DNA of 60,000 nt from Takakia lepidozioides (lineage: Eukaryota > Streptophyta > Takakiopsida > Takakiales > Takakiaceae). How positions within the stretch are numbered: the stretch's first letter is position 1; each line of letters begins with the position of its first letter. Positions 47,301 through 59,573 of the stretch are shown here, one piece after another. Where the stretch lies: positions 19,966,001 to 20,026,000 of the forward strand of contig CM060732.1 of NCBI GenBank assembly GCA_030704615.1, given 5' to 3'. Position numbers and translations under genes: made by a program. Under the pieces are notes generated by a model. The model made no database searches. It saw nothing but the letters and a program-made list of their open reading frames with translations, and was not told the origin of the DNA.

Positions 47301-50300
47301 TCTCTCCATCCTGTTGAACTGTCCTGCTTTTGGTTTTTATTTCTTTAGTTATATGCTCCTTCCCTACAGGGGTGGAACCTACAGCCACATCCAAAAGCCC
47401 AGCTTCCCCTGCAGTGGTATCACTATTCGGACTATCAGGACCACCATCTCCTAAGCGCTTCAAAATGCGCACCTTTTCACTGCTTTTCTGACCATCGGAA
47501 TCCGAAATACAGGCTCCAGGGGAGATAATAGAAGTCTGCTTGTCAATGATAGGAAGGGCACTGGTTTCAGGCACAGTTGATATATCTTTAACAGTTATAC
47601 CTGGTGGTGGATTGCCAAGGATGCTAGACTTTCCTGCTGCCCCACCACTATGCAGGCCTGGTCTCAGCGCAGCTGCCACTGCAGCTGTAGTTGCAGGATT
47701 GGAAGCGATAACCTCTTTCCCATGATTCCCAGCTCTGTTGCCACCTTGGCCTTGTGCAGAAGTCCTGCCGCCTTTGCCCACCACCTTGTGCACTGCATTC
47801 TTGTCCCCAGAATTGACAACTTTCCTCCCAAGCTGATTATTTACCATAGGCCCTTCAACCAAATCCACTGTACACAGATCCTTACTGTTCAAAGAAGACC
47901 CTTCATCTCTCTTCCTTGATGCTTCCGCAGTGTCAACTTTCATGAGCCAACATAGCCCTGTCCCCTCCTTACTCTCATCCTTATCCATTGGACCTGGCCC
48001 AGACTCGATCCCCTTGTCACTCTCAACTTCTATCTTCAATGTGTTATTATGAACCACCTTTAAGGTAGAGACTGCTGCACTGTGCACCAGCCCTGGCAAG
48101 GGTGTATCTGGCGTTGGTGATGTTGATGAAAGCTCCTCCTCAAAAGCAGGTATTGAGAAGTTCATAGGTTCATCATTGCTGGCAGTTCCCCAGTCCCGAT
48201 GGCTAGGATGATGGCCACTCCAACCTTCGTGGAGGACCTGCCGTTGCATTTCAGCCCGGCCATCACTCACTACTGTAGATCCTCCTCGGTGGCTGTCACT
48301 CTCACCAAAAGTGGATCGACCACTGTTGACATCATTGTGGCCCCTTCCTCCTTTGTGACCTCCGCCCTCCTCCCTCCTTACTTCAGTACTATAACTTCCT
48401 CCTTCCTGATACCCATCTCCAACAGTCGCATTGCGGTCTCGTGGACCGTTGTTGGGAATGTGACGAGGCCCTTGCCCCACTCCCCCATGAGGATAGCGGC
48501 CAAAGGCCTCAAAAGCAGGTCCTTGATGGTGGGGATACCCACCATAAACTCCTTGGGGCCCTGTTCCTGGCATCATTTCACGTTCCTCCATATTCCCATA
48601 CCCTGGGGGTCCATAAAAACCGTCATAAGCAACAGGACCTGGAAACATGCCAGGGCGCAGAGGAGCAGCTGGCCGTAGCAAAGGTCCTGGAGTGCCATAG
48701 ATGTCACTGTGCCTGCCATAGCCACCTGGCCCTCGTCCATATGGAGATGGTCCAAAGTGCGGTGGATGCATAAACCCAGTTCCATCATGTGGAAAGTGAC
48801 CTGGCCCTGGGTGGGGTACAAATGGTCCAATGGTTGGGGTTCCACCCCTACGCCAGTTGTCATCTGAGGAACTGCCTGATTGAGCAGTACCTCGGCGCCA
48901 CGTCTCAGGAGGGGGGCCTTGTCCCACATAAGGTGGAATGGGAGGAGGGCCGTCTCTAAGCCATGTGCCATCAGCCATTGCTGGCGGCCCCCCAAATGGA
49001 CCAACATCCCTACGCCAAGCATCTGGTATCCCTCTCTCCTGACCTCGGTAGTCACCTATGGGTCTTGGTGGCACATCATCTGTAAACCCTGCTGGTTAGA
49101 AAAGTAAAGCTTGATCACAATCTCTGTGCTAGTACTTCTCATCCACACCTGAACTAAGGCTATAAGAAGGCGGAAAACCCCAGGTACAGTGTGATCTAAA
49201 AACATTAAACTCATACCAGAAGGGCCAGGTGGAGTAGGTGGTGGTCTCTGCTCTGCAACAGAGACTTTCTCGTCCACTGATCCTGGACGCTCTTGGACAG
49301 CATTGCCTGCACAAGTTGACAAATGTCGGATAAGAACCCCATTGATTGCTCCTCAACCTACTGATCCTCAATCTACCCAAATGACATATCAAGCCCAAAT
49401 ACAACAGGAGAAAGATGTCGAGGTAGGTACCTGTACAAAGAGGGACTCCAGGACCCCATTCTAAGGATGTTACTATTAGGTGCAACAAGGCTAATGACTA
49501 GAAGATGGACACCTAGAGGGAATGGAATACACAGAAGACCACAAGGCATGCATGCATGCATACATACTGTGCTGTGGGCGAAGGTCAGGGTTTTTCTCTG
49601 AGCCAAGTGTTGGAAAATCCACACGCATCAGTGTGAAGCGCGACGCCTGATGGGGCTCTTCTGCTTGCCCCTACAACCCAAAAATGCATCCATGTACGTC
49701 CTTTCAGTTCCTGAAAAATCACTCTCCCATTGTCTTCCAACCATGTACCCTCTGATTGTTGTGAGCCTGCCACACCAAGAGGCCAGGTTTCCTACTGTCG
49801 GAAAGGAGAAGAATCCAAAAATAGGATTGACACCATTTCATGACAGAACAATGCAGAGATAGAGAATTGCTATTCAAAGGAAGCTTACCAGCCTCCGGGC
49901 TGCGGCAGCACCTCCCCATGCTGGAGCAGAGGTTGGAACAGGGGCTGTAGAGGGATCTGCAAAACGGGTGAGGGAGGGAGCCGGTCGTGAGGTGTCTGCA
50001 CTGTGAGGCCGAGTGAGTGATGCTGGAGGCTGAAGTTGTTCTTCCCCCAATACACCCGATGCAGAGGAAGGTCGATTGCCCCAGGCAATGCTAGTGCTGT
50101 TGTTACTAGAAGACGTGTCAGTCTGTTGCTGTGCAGGCCCAATGCTGCCTTCTGATGATGGGCGGGTGCCACTACCAGCTGAAGAAGGACGTGGCACATT
50201 TCCAGGGGGCCCCCATGCTCCACCACCAGTGCTGCTCCCTATGGTTGCTGTTCCTACCTGACTTCCCCAGGCCCCGCTGCTTCCGGATGGAGATGATGTT

Positions 50301-51394
50301 GGAGTTGCATTTCCCCATGCACTGTTACTACTTGGTGGTGACCTCCCCGCAGGTCCCCAACTCACACTACCTCTGCATTCTTGACCCATGGGAAAATGAA
50401 ATACCAGCATTTGCAGGATCCCCAATTACAAATCATCCTTACACCCTCACTCCAATCAATGTGTTTTGAAGGCATCTTCAACTGCTACTGCAACAGTGCT
50501 GAAAGGGTCTCAATACTTGCTTTTGTCAATCCATTTCACATGCTTTTACTTCAATTATGCCAAGAGAGTGCTCAATACAGCCCATAACCCGGCAGCAGCC
50601 TTGGCATGTTGTTTCCTAGCAAACTAGAGACTAAAAAAGAGGAGCATGCATGTGTATGTCAGATGTAAGTGGCCTTCAAGGGCACCCTACCCCTGAAAGA
50701 AAAATTCAATCCAAGTCTGGAGATTTGTCTTCCCAGATCACAGACAGAGGGAATTCTAACCAAGGGTTGTAGTCAGGAGTCAAAAGCTATAGCAGAAGAT
50801 CTGTGTTGCTCATAGGTCATGAGCACCTAGTATCAAACACGGGTAATGGGGTGCACAGTCAAGTCTGTTTAATATAAGCATAAAAGAGCCCGAATGTAGG
50901 TGGACAGCAAACACAACCAATACTCTAGACACAAAGTTTTCCTGTAGCTCTAAACTCTGCACAGACAGCTTCCCTGTATATGCAACCATACATCCACTGT
51001 ACTGCTGAAGGAACTCCAAACTTAGGTTATAATAACAGAAAATTATTCGTAAAAATAGACAAAAAAGGAAATAATAAATGTTCTTCAAAAGTGTTGGAAG
51101 TCACCCCTCAGATCTAGTTAACCATTTTACTTAGGGTTCTGTTAGGGTTTTTGACAGCTAGAGGTGGCTCCTTCCAGAAGCCTCCAAAGGTGTTGAGAAT
51201 TTAAGGGGAGGCTGAGGCAAGCCCAGCATACTTTTAACTCCTTGGAAGACGAGGTAAAATGTTAACCTGGGAACAATTTCCACATTAGGATCAAGCCCGC
51301 GATTCTCCGACCTGTGGCAACACAAGTGATACACATACATCAGTCTTTTAACAATTTCATCAATAACCTGTTTCCAAACAATATGCTGCTGCAC
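44357..51394 (-). CDS. MOS1-like paralogue, copy 2, N-terminus altered (possible expressed truncation or young pseudogene)
   Basis: Six exons matching copy 1 remain open and spliceable: 51267-51311, 49889-50372, 49568-49646, 49217-49306, 47119-49079 and 44357-46864, with the same phases as copy 1. All downstream family blocks are present (ENRGLDPNVEIVP, VDFPTLGSEK, PGPVAYDGFYGPPGYGN, KLEELNRR, WAPVRSS, RYSPKPVIKQ, YGSWRQRVSG, and the identical end QRQVIDATGGAVPSQVGG). Missing are the first coding exon and a working second exon: the matching DNA at about 51494-51575 has lost the AG acceptor and carries several indels. An in-frame ATG at 51394 reads through the former intron acceptor into the ENRGLDPN exon, so an N-terminally different protein of 1749 residues is possible. 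The assembly gap at 51681-52180 could hide an alternative first exon. Confidence 0.75.
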
Positions 51395-51493
51395 TGATCA
51401 AGCTTCCTAAACATCCACTTATGACCACCAGTACTCTGTCACATCAATGTGCTGAGGTATCCAATACTCCATCAACAAGTTGGCAAGTTACCG

Positions 51494-51575
51494 TTGACTT
51501 GGCAGATTATGGGCTTGGTACAGTAGGTACAGTAGGTCATTTTGCCCCCAACCACTGTCATACCCCTTAGAAGCC
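51494..51575 (-). pseudogene. decayed copy of MOS1 exon 2 (signature exon)
   Basis: Aligned to 37748-37828 of copy 1, this stretch keeps AAGGGGTATGAC, CCAAGCCCATAA and AAGTCAACGGTAA (donor intact). It differs in three ways: the acceptor GTGCAG is replaced by GTTCAT, one extra base precedes the AAGGGG run, and further small insertions and deletions shift the remaining frame. It cannot encode the RRGMTVLGK...PKPINLPSQ motif. It lies about 100 bases from a contig end, so consensus error must be considered. Confidence 0.65.
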
Positions 51576-51680
51576 GACACCCCATGAACCAGTCAAGCCA
51601 TGCGTAACTAACTCTACTTTGCTTAAACAGCACTGATATCCACGCGAGACTTCAGATCATTTCTCTTATTGAAAAAAGCC

Positions 51681-52180
51681 NNNNNNNNNNNNNNNNNNNN
51701 NNNNNNNNNNNNNNNNNNNNNNNNNNNNNNNNNNNNNNNNNNNNNNNNNNNNNNNNNNNNNNNNNNNNNNNNNNNNNNNNNNNNNNNNNNNNNNNNNNNN
51801 NNNNNNNNNNNNNNNNNNNNNNNNNNNNNNNNNNNNNNNNNNNNNNNNNNNNNNNNNNNNNNNNNNNNNNNNNNNNNNNNNNNNNNNNNNNNNNNNNNNN
51901 NNNNNNNNNNNNNNNNNNNNNNNNNNNNNNNNNNNNNNNNNNNNNNNNNNNNNNNNNNNNNNNNNNNNNNNNNNNNNNNNNNNNNNNNNNNNNNNNNNNN
52001 NNNNNNNNNNNNNNNNNNNNNNNNNNNNNNNNNNNNNNNNNNNNNNNNNNNNNNNNNNNNNNNNNNNNNNNNNNNNNNNNNNNNNNNNNNNNNNNNNNNN
52101 NNNNNNNNNNNNNNNNNNNNNNNNNNNNNNNNNNNNNNNNNNNNNNNNNNNNNNNNNNNNNNNNNNNNNNNNNNNNNNNN
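51681..52180. other. assembly gap, exactly 500 N
   Basis: Five hundred consecutive N. The round number indicates a fixed-size scaffolding gap and not a measured distance. It falls in the 5' region of MOS1 copy 2. Confidence 0.99.
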
Positions 52181-54270
52181 AGTTTCAGATTGAAACCCCC
52201 AACTCAACATAGCCACAAATGCATTGGCTTGCATACAAGAGAAATCAGCCATCTCTCTTCATTCATATCTCCTTATGAGCTTGAAGTTGGAGCTCCCGAT
52301 AACTGTGACTCTAACACCCTCGCAGCTATACATTGCTGCAACTCCTTAACTCGGCCTGCAGCTGAAGAAGACGACCACCAGTTCGCCCACTTGAGACCAG
52401 CATCTCCCCCGCTTCACACTAGAAGCCCAAACTTGGTTGCCATAGCGGTGAGCTATGCAACGCCGCTCTTCAACATAGGCTACCCGCCTCTCTATCCATT
52501 GCAAACCTGCAACCTGTTCGCCTTTGCACTCTATCCACTTTGGATAAGCTCATGCACAGATCCCTGCACTCTAGGTTGAACTGCTTCTCATGAAAACACA
52601 AATGCTACAAAACAACTTGAACCTGGCACTCACAGACTCGAGCTCATCTTTCTCGAGTGATAAAGATGAAGAATACAAGCACAAGCTCACAAAGCTCACA
52701 AAGTTGAAGCATAAACTCATGCATATATAACCTCATCACTCACATACAAGTCAAGCCAAGTGCACCCGACGCCATGGGGAATCCACACTACGGCGCCATA
52801 GCTAGGCGCGGTGAGGCTCAACTCAAGAAAGATAAGCCTCCCGCGCTTGCCGTGAAGATAACCACTCCAGGGCCTAAATCTGCCTTGACCCCTGGATTGA
52901 CACTTGGCCAATCCCAAATGTCAATATGTAAAAGCTAGCTATTTCCTAGCTAGTTTCACACTAGTGGTAAAATAACTTGACAAAGCCAACCTCACTCTTA
53001 GCGAGAAAGGGAGAGCCAGAGAGGGAACTAGAGAGGGAGAGAGATCAGCAGCTTCCTGTGATTCACTGGCAAAAGAAACATGGCTGGCTCTAAAAGATGA
53101 TTCACTGGCAAAAGAAACATGGCTGGCTCTAAAAGAAACAGACAAAATCAAACGTGACAATTGATGAAAGGCTTCCCTTGCAACATCATGTAGTCCCCTA
53201 CTAGTATCTGGCCCAGGACACAACCCCAAAGAAAACAAAATGATCTGTTCATCTTGAGAATTATCAAAAATAATATTGTTTCGATACCCTTACAAAGGTA
53301 TCCTGTTGAAATTGGGATGTGTGTTCCATATAATATATCAAACTCTTACATGTTGATACTCTTACATTGGTATCATGTTTGGTATATGTACATAGCCATA
53401 TATTGGCACCAACATCCACAAAGAGGGACAATCCCGCTTTTACAAGCGCGTCGTGACTCCCTCTCTCTCCCTCTCTTGCTCTCCCTTAGGCTTATCTCGG
53501 GCTCAAACCTTACCACGGGCAAAGGATAGACAGATGGACAGCAAGAATAGACGGACAACATGTATTTTTAGCTTATACTTTTGTATGCATATATATATAT
53601 TAAATATATATATACACATATATATAATATATACAGAAATAAGTTAAAAATTATAGAATTGAATTGTGTGCCGACAATTCAATTGAATTGCAAATTAGGG
53701 TTGTTTTCAAGCTAGTTTTAGCAGTTCAATTGAATTGCCCTTGCAATTGAATTGAATTGCGCACTTTTAGGGGGGTGATCAAGTGAATTGCAATGCATTT
53801 CATATCAAGGCCTTTTGGAATTCCCTACTTGGTACCTACCAGGCAATAGATACTGGCATACCAATATGCCAGTAGAGCTAGGCCTGGCCCAGGCAATTGT
53901 ATCAAATACAGTTTATTTTATTGCACAAAAGATATTAGCGCAAAAGATAAACCTTGTCCACAATAGCAACTGTGTACATTACGCCGGACTTTGAAACTGT
54001 GGGAGCCGTGAAGTGCGCATGTTTCTTGCGGAAATATGTGGCGACCAATGTTTCCAACTCGTCTTCATCTACTAGGTATTTGTCGTTCATTTTGTCGAAA
54101 CAGGTACGGCCCTGCTTTGCTGCTTTGCAAAGAATGAAAAAAATAGTCCAAATGTCGTCATCATGTCTTTCGTCTATTCGATACATACTAGGCACTAGCC
54201 TAAGCTGATTCTTCCACCAAAGAAAAAAGATTTTACTTAGTTCCACGTCTTGAAGCGTATGATTTCGCTC
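52181..54270. other. intergenic stretch with small repeats; no supported gene
   Basis: A 39-bp direct duplication (ATTCACTGGCAAAAGAAACA...) begins at 53061 and 53100. A (TA)n-rich tract lies at 53586-53636. From 53655 to 53775 the palindromic words CAATTGAATTG and AATTCAATTGAATT occur repeatedly. A minus-strand frame at 53935-54246 has protein-like composition but no family I recognise; it lies just 3' of the GMC oxidoreductase and may be its 3' untranslated region. Confidence 0.45.
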
Positions 54271-57200
54271 TCATGCTGCTTCCGGGCCCAGTCTCTCTCT
54301 CAAGATTGTCACACCCATGTACCTGCACACATGCACTAGATTTGAGATCGGTGGGAACTCGCTACACGGGAAAAGATCAGTGCCCAGCTCCAAAGATGCT
54401 AAGAACGTTAGATCCATATGTTGGTGCTCAGATTAATGCAGACCTCACTCTGGACAGTAGTAGATCGAATCAAGTTGGGAGCTGCACTAAGTATGATGCT
54501 ACGGCACAGAACATGATGGCCAGCATCAACTTGAGTTTTGTTTCTCTGTGGACAGATTGAATGCTCAAAAAATCCAAGTACGCACCTGCCAAGCATCATG
54601 ACAGTGGCCTGGGGGTTGGTTCCTGGGGAGAAATTGAAGGTGGATCCGTCGATAACACGCAGTGCATCAACACCCAGTACGCGATACGAGGAGTCGACTA
54701 CCCTTCCAACTTGGCAGCCACCGTGGTAGTGCCAAATGGTCTCCACATTGTCGCGGCACCATTGATTGACTGAAAGAGTGTCTGCTGTGTAGTTGTCAGG
54801 AAACCGCTGCGGCATAGTGCTATCAAAGGCTGCTTTGACAGGGCGTAGCACCTCGGGGACGGTGTCCTCGGTGTAGACGAGGTGAGCAAAGGCATTGGAC
54901 TCGAGAACTCGCCCAATTGTGCGGATGCCCTCCGTGCACACGTAGAGATCTTCAGGGTTCTGGAAGTAGTTGAAACGCACCGAAGGATTGTCGCTCACAT
55001 TGGTGGTGACAAGCTGTAGTTCTCCGGAGGAGAGAGGCCCCCACGCCTTCTCTAATATCGAGCCGCCCCATGTCGCAGATGCCTTAGCATCTGCAGGTAG
55101 ATTAGCAATTGCCTGCGCAAGTCCACCCACCTGCATCAGGGCAAACGCTGCTGCGCCGATTTGCCCTTGACCACTCGACACCTCAATGTAACTGCCAAAG
55201 GGCGTGATTCCAACAACTTGAATCAACGATTCTTCCACAGGCTGTGAGGTCAACACCCAGATGGCATTCATGGGGTTGTCGGCCATTCCTTGTCCCACTG
55301 CCGGCTGGCTCACCACTACTGGAATGTTGAAGGAGGCGAGGTGCTCGGCGGGTCCGATTCCACTCAGCATGAGCAATTGCGGGGTGCCCAGCGCCCCCGC
55401 GGACAGAATGACCTCGCTTCCAGGATTGCTATTCAGGAGTGCAATGTGTTCTATCCCATTCAAATCCGTGTACACCACCCCTATCGCCCTAGGGCGCCCG
55501 CCTGCGCCTGCACATCCAGTGATTGTAATAATATTCTCTGTCGTCATTCAGAAAAAGATAGATTTCCAGGTGGTGGTCTCAAGTGTAGACTTACCACAGA
55601 TTCCACGGCCAGAGTAAGGTTTGACCAGGTTCATGAATTCATGTCACATTAGCAAATCTGGCTTCAGGACTCCCTCCCTCCCTTCTCCCCGCTCTACCTT
55701 TCTCCCGCCCATGACATGCATGTCTCTCAATCAGAGCTACAGCTCCTGTCCAAGATTACAATCGAGGACCTCGACCATTCATGACTCGAATTTTGGACAG
55801 CTTGCTTCAAATGAACCCCTTTAATCTTAAGCATCCACACATGTGGATGTTCACGAAATGTTTCTGACAAAATACACTGTGCACCTGTAAAATACTTGTT
55901 GAAGATCAACCGCTGAGTATTGGCCCAAAGAAAAACAGAGATGCCGTTGGGATTGGAATACTCAAGCAGGTCCGCTGCGGTGTGGCGATGACCGTTACTG
56001 TCGAAGATGGAGCCCCCAATTTTGGTGCCAACCAGGTGCTGGTAAGTGCCCCCGTTGTATGGCGTCACACCCACTTCCAGGAGCCCATCCCTGCCCGCTG
56101 TCTGAAACACACCCAGCTCAGGAATGTGACCAACTACGCGAGTGACCCAATCATATGATTGATTCACCAATGTTCCATCCCAACCCGCCTTTTGAACGTA
56201 GTCAGGGCTGGCGTACGTGAAAAATCCTGCATTCAGGCAGCTCCCACCTCCCAACACGCGAGCCCGGGCATTCACCACGCCGTCCTCGGATACAAAGGCC
56301 TGTGAGGCACTGGTGTCAGTGGAGATTGCCAAGTCAGCTTCGAAGCCGACAAGGTTCTCAACCAGGGGATTGCCATATGGTACACCTGTCGGTGCGAATC
56401 CACAATCGAATGAGTACTTTCAAGACAGTTCTAGATGTGACTGGTCAGTCAAATATTTCATATAGATGATATTGATCATTGACCACCTTGCAGCTCATGA
56501 CAGCACACGAGTCGTAGAGTCTGCTGCAGTATTACCGAGAAGCCCCCCTGGAGCTGATCATCCCGCCAGGCTAGCTAGCGTCGTTCGAGTATCATTCAAG
56601 AGAGGCTGTTTAACTCTGAACAACTCATGATGATCTACTCTTTAACTTGTCTCTCCACAGTAGATCTAGAAGGGCAGAGTATCTTGTTATCTCACCTCCA
56701 CGCTCCAACAGCAACACGTTGAAATTCTGGGAGAGGGTGGCGGCTAGGGGGCACCCGGCAGTGCCCCCACCAACAATGATATAATCATAACCGTCAAATC
56801 TGAACGGTGCATCAGTAGCGTTCCTCAAAAATGTGTAGTTTGGATCTGCAGAATCCGGGCATATTTCATTAAGAATAATAGGTACTTCTGTATTCAACCG
56901 GTCGAGTCAGCTGCATGCATGTACGCATTGATCAACGTTTGTAGATCTACACATCCTTGATCAAAATATATATTTGAGCGTTCTCTATTATATCGGCAAC
57001 CGACATGATAATGCAAAAAAACCGACTTCGGGAATCTCAATGAATTGATTTATCAGTTTGGAATCGGCTCCACCTTCCCTAAAGGGAAACAGAAGTCTTT
57101 CGGGGTGAAGAGACACCATAGCTACGATTACTTGGCTCGGCAGGGGTTTCTTTTTCTTCTTAACGACCACCGTACCCAGTGGCAGACTCACTTGCTGTAC

Positions 57201-57340
57201 ATATAACTTAATTTAAGGTGGGTAGGAGAGGCGAGCGGATCACCAGTGTAAACTGCAGTACATCCGAGCAGCTGGTGCAAAATGCAGAATGCTGCTACAA
57301 ACAATATCCACCTCCATAGCTCGGCCACCCTCATCGACAT
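54271..57340 (-). CDS. GMC oxidoreductase of the HOTHEAD / mandelonitrile lyase-like family, complete
   Basis: This is an FAD-dependent glucose-methanol-choline oxidoreductase of the plant HOTHEAD type. In Arabidopsis HOTHEAD is linked to oxidation of long-chain hydroxy fatty acids for cutin; related enzymes cleave mandelonitrile. I join five exons with GT-AG introns and matching phases: 57244-57340, 56696-56845, 55885-56385, 54586-55507, 54271-54322, giving 1722 bases and 573 residues (HOTHEAD is about 590). Residues 1-30 form a secretory signal ([20 protein letters not shown]). The FAD-binding loop is [20 protein letters not shown] (Gly58, 60, 63), followed by [23 protein letters not shown], the GMC signature [20 protein letters not shown] then GIGP, and VGQGMADNP. 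The catalytic pair is His509 in WHYHGG and Asn547 in PGTNPQ. The start is the ATG before the hydrophobic segment. No stop or frameshift is present, so the gene looks functional. Confidence 0.93.
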
Positions 57341-57711
57341 TGTCTCCCCACCCCTGCAAGGCGAAGCTGACCTCGTACACAATATACGTGGAGAGAGATC
57401 ATATAAAGAAATAGAGAAACTTCATGTACAACGTCCCACGAGAACCCGGCGAGAGAGAGGGACAGAGAGAGATGGAGAGGCTTCATTTTAACGAGTTCGC
57501 TTCCATCTTTGTTTAAATGCCGTCTCGAAGATGACAAGAGCTGGAGAGGCGCTGTGTGCATGAGTCCTGAAGAAGGCGCCCACTGTTCATGACAGGCCAA
57601 CCAGATCAGCTCTTTCCTACACTGTTGCACAAATTTTACTTCTACTTTCTTGTTCTCCCTCATTTCCTCACTCAACAGTGTCACTGGGGGATAAGTCCAA
57701 CATCAGTTCCT
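57341..57711. other. upstream region of the GMC gene and of the orphan frame; no gene seen
   Basis: These ~370 bases separate the GMC start codon (minus strand) from the possible ATG at 57712 (plus strand) and could be a divergent promoter. GAGAGAGAGG-type purine repeats occur at 57450-57480 and could lie in the 5' untranslated region. No clear TATA box was identified for either direction. Confidence 0.35.
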
Positions 57712-58041
57712 ATGGCCCCACGAAAAGGCCCTCGATTTCAGGCTAGCGAATTTAGATCCGATCACACTCATTGCCTTGCAGTCGATATACTCGACCCTTA
57801 TCATCGTCTGCCTCCCTCTAATTATGTGGCTCTCTATGTATCGATACAAGGAGGACCCACCAGAGGACTTCACCGAATTGTTTGGGACTTTGACGTGACT
57901 GGCTATCTCGCTTGGAAAAGGATCAAGGATGCATCCGATCCCACCCACGCACATCCACCAACCCCGCACTATGTTGTGGTTGCTTTTCAGCATGAGTATC
58001 AACAAACAATTTGGATGGTGGACAATTCACAATGTGTTTGA
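57712..58041 (+). CDS. unrecognised small open frame, about 109 residues
   Basis: From the ATG at 57712 the frame encodes MAPRKGPRFQASEFRSDHTH, LAVDILDPYHRLPPSNYVAL, YVSIQGG, IVWDFDVTGYLAWKRIKDAS and HYVVVAFQHEYQQTIWMVDN. Hydrophobic and aromatic residues alternate as in a folded domain, and the frame is not repeat-derived. I recognise no family. It could be a single-exon gene, one exon of a larger gene, or a remnant; a longer frame upstream (from 57589) has a less coding-like start. Confidence 0.35.
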   Translation: MAPRKGPRFQASEFRSDHTHCLAVDILDPYHRLPPSNYVALYVSIQGGPTRGLHRIVWDFDVTGYLAWKRIKDASDPTHAHPPTPHYVVVAFQHEYQQTIWMVDNSQCV

Positions 58042-59573
58042 CCTCCTAAACGGTGAGGTTTTGGGTGTGACTGTGTGTCAATTGCCATAGCAAAGCGACA
58101 TGGCCTAAGAAACCAAGGAGAGATGATGGTGAAAGTCCCAACACCTTCGTTGCTGAAAAACAGGAGAGAAGGAGATTGATGTGTATTAGTCACACATGTG
58201 GCAATGCCTAGCCGTCTCCCTGGACTGTTTTCTTTCTTTCCGCTATGAGGATCTGCTTACCTGCACGAGGCCTTCACCCTTAGACAATCACTCGAGCAAT
58301 AATTTTTATTCTTGGCTCTGGTTTTGTTTCCTCTCTCATGTTTTTTTTCTTCCATTTTGTCCCATAAGCTCTATGAGCTTTCGCGGACGTTATAAAGCAC
58401 CATTTCATTTCATTTCATTTCTCATGTTTTCTTAAGTCGTTACAGTACAAGCTTAGTAATTAGACTGTTGGAATACTCAGACCCTTCTCAGCATGCGACG
58501 TCAATGCATAGTTTTTTCCCCGTGTTATTTGTCCCTGTTGGACTAGCACCATCTCTTCTTCAATGTGCATGGTTAAATATACATATCTCTATTATAGTGA
58601 CAGCCCATCTAGAATACTATTAAACCTAATGAGAAGTCATCAGCATACCACTCCAAAGATTATCAAGTAAACTTATCAAGTAAATTGGGTTTAGGCAAAA
58701 GGACAGTCTGGTGTTGACTGCCTGCCCCGACCACAATTGAAGGGTACATTCTGATGAAACCCAGGTTTAGACTAGAGAGAGAAAGGTATTGCAATTACAG
58801 TGAGAAAGCGAAGGACAATTAGGGAATCCAGACACTCGATTAGCATGGCAGCCACCCACAAGCCATGCTTTCTGCTTGTTTGCTCCACACCTTTTTCACA
58901 ACCTTCCGTCTCAGGCTGGGCCTAGTGATCCACAACCTGAATGCTTGTAGCCTCAATGGTCTCCCACTCACTGCGTGTCTCACACAGCTACCATTTCCAT
59001 CTTTGGAAGTGATGTGCTTGGCTGCAGCTTCACATGAAGGTTATTCTAATTTACAACCAGTCCATTCCATTTATGGTCGGATTCCTCTTAAGGCCCTCTT
59101 GGTGAACGGCACATTCTCAAAAGGACGGCACCTCCTACAAAAGGGACGATCTTGCTATCATTGCTTGTACAGCTCTTGCTGTCTGTGGCAGGTAGGGAAA
59201 ATCTTTAAATAAGGAATCTGTTAGGAAGAAAGACTTTCTACTGCTACTAGTACCATAATGTGGTTGCAGGAGAAATTGAGGAACCTGCAGTATACCACTG
59301 ACCATAGCCATGAAGAGGCTTTACTTTTCTACCTCTGGAACTAAAGTTGGCCCCAGTGAACAATCTACTTCTACAACTCTTAGACATACCAATCTACTAA
59401 CATGATCTACAGTCGCAGATCAAAGGGAGGGCAAGTTGTCTCCCTTGTTCTCAAGTTTGAAGGCTGGTCTTCAGTTGAAGAACTGTGAAGCCTCTGCTGA
59501 CCACAGCCAGTGGCTTAATGGCAAATGACCTCCCAGAAACACAAATTTCCAATATAGTGCACTGAAGATCATG
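58042..59573. other. intergenic stretch; possible SINE-like tail and BK channel 3' region
   Basis: At 58340-58425 a segment ending CTTTCGCGGACGTTATAAAG followed by (CATTT)n resembles a retroposon 3' end. The plus-strand frame at 58865-59212 has no recognisable content. The part nearest 59573 is likely the 3' untranslated region of the BK-type channel on the minus strand. Confidence 0.4.

Noticed and set aside
51623-52252. Open frames of 174 and 209 codons across the gap.
   Set aside because: They consist of N and have no evidential value.
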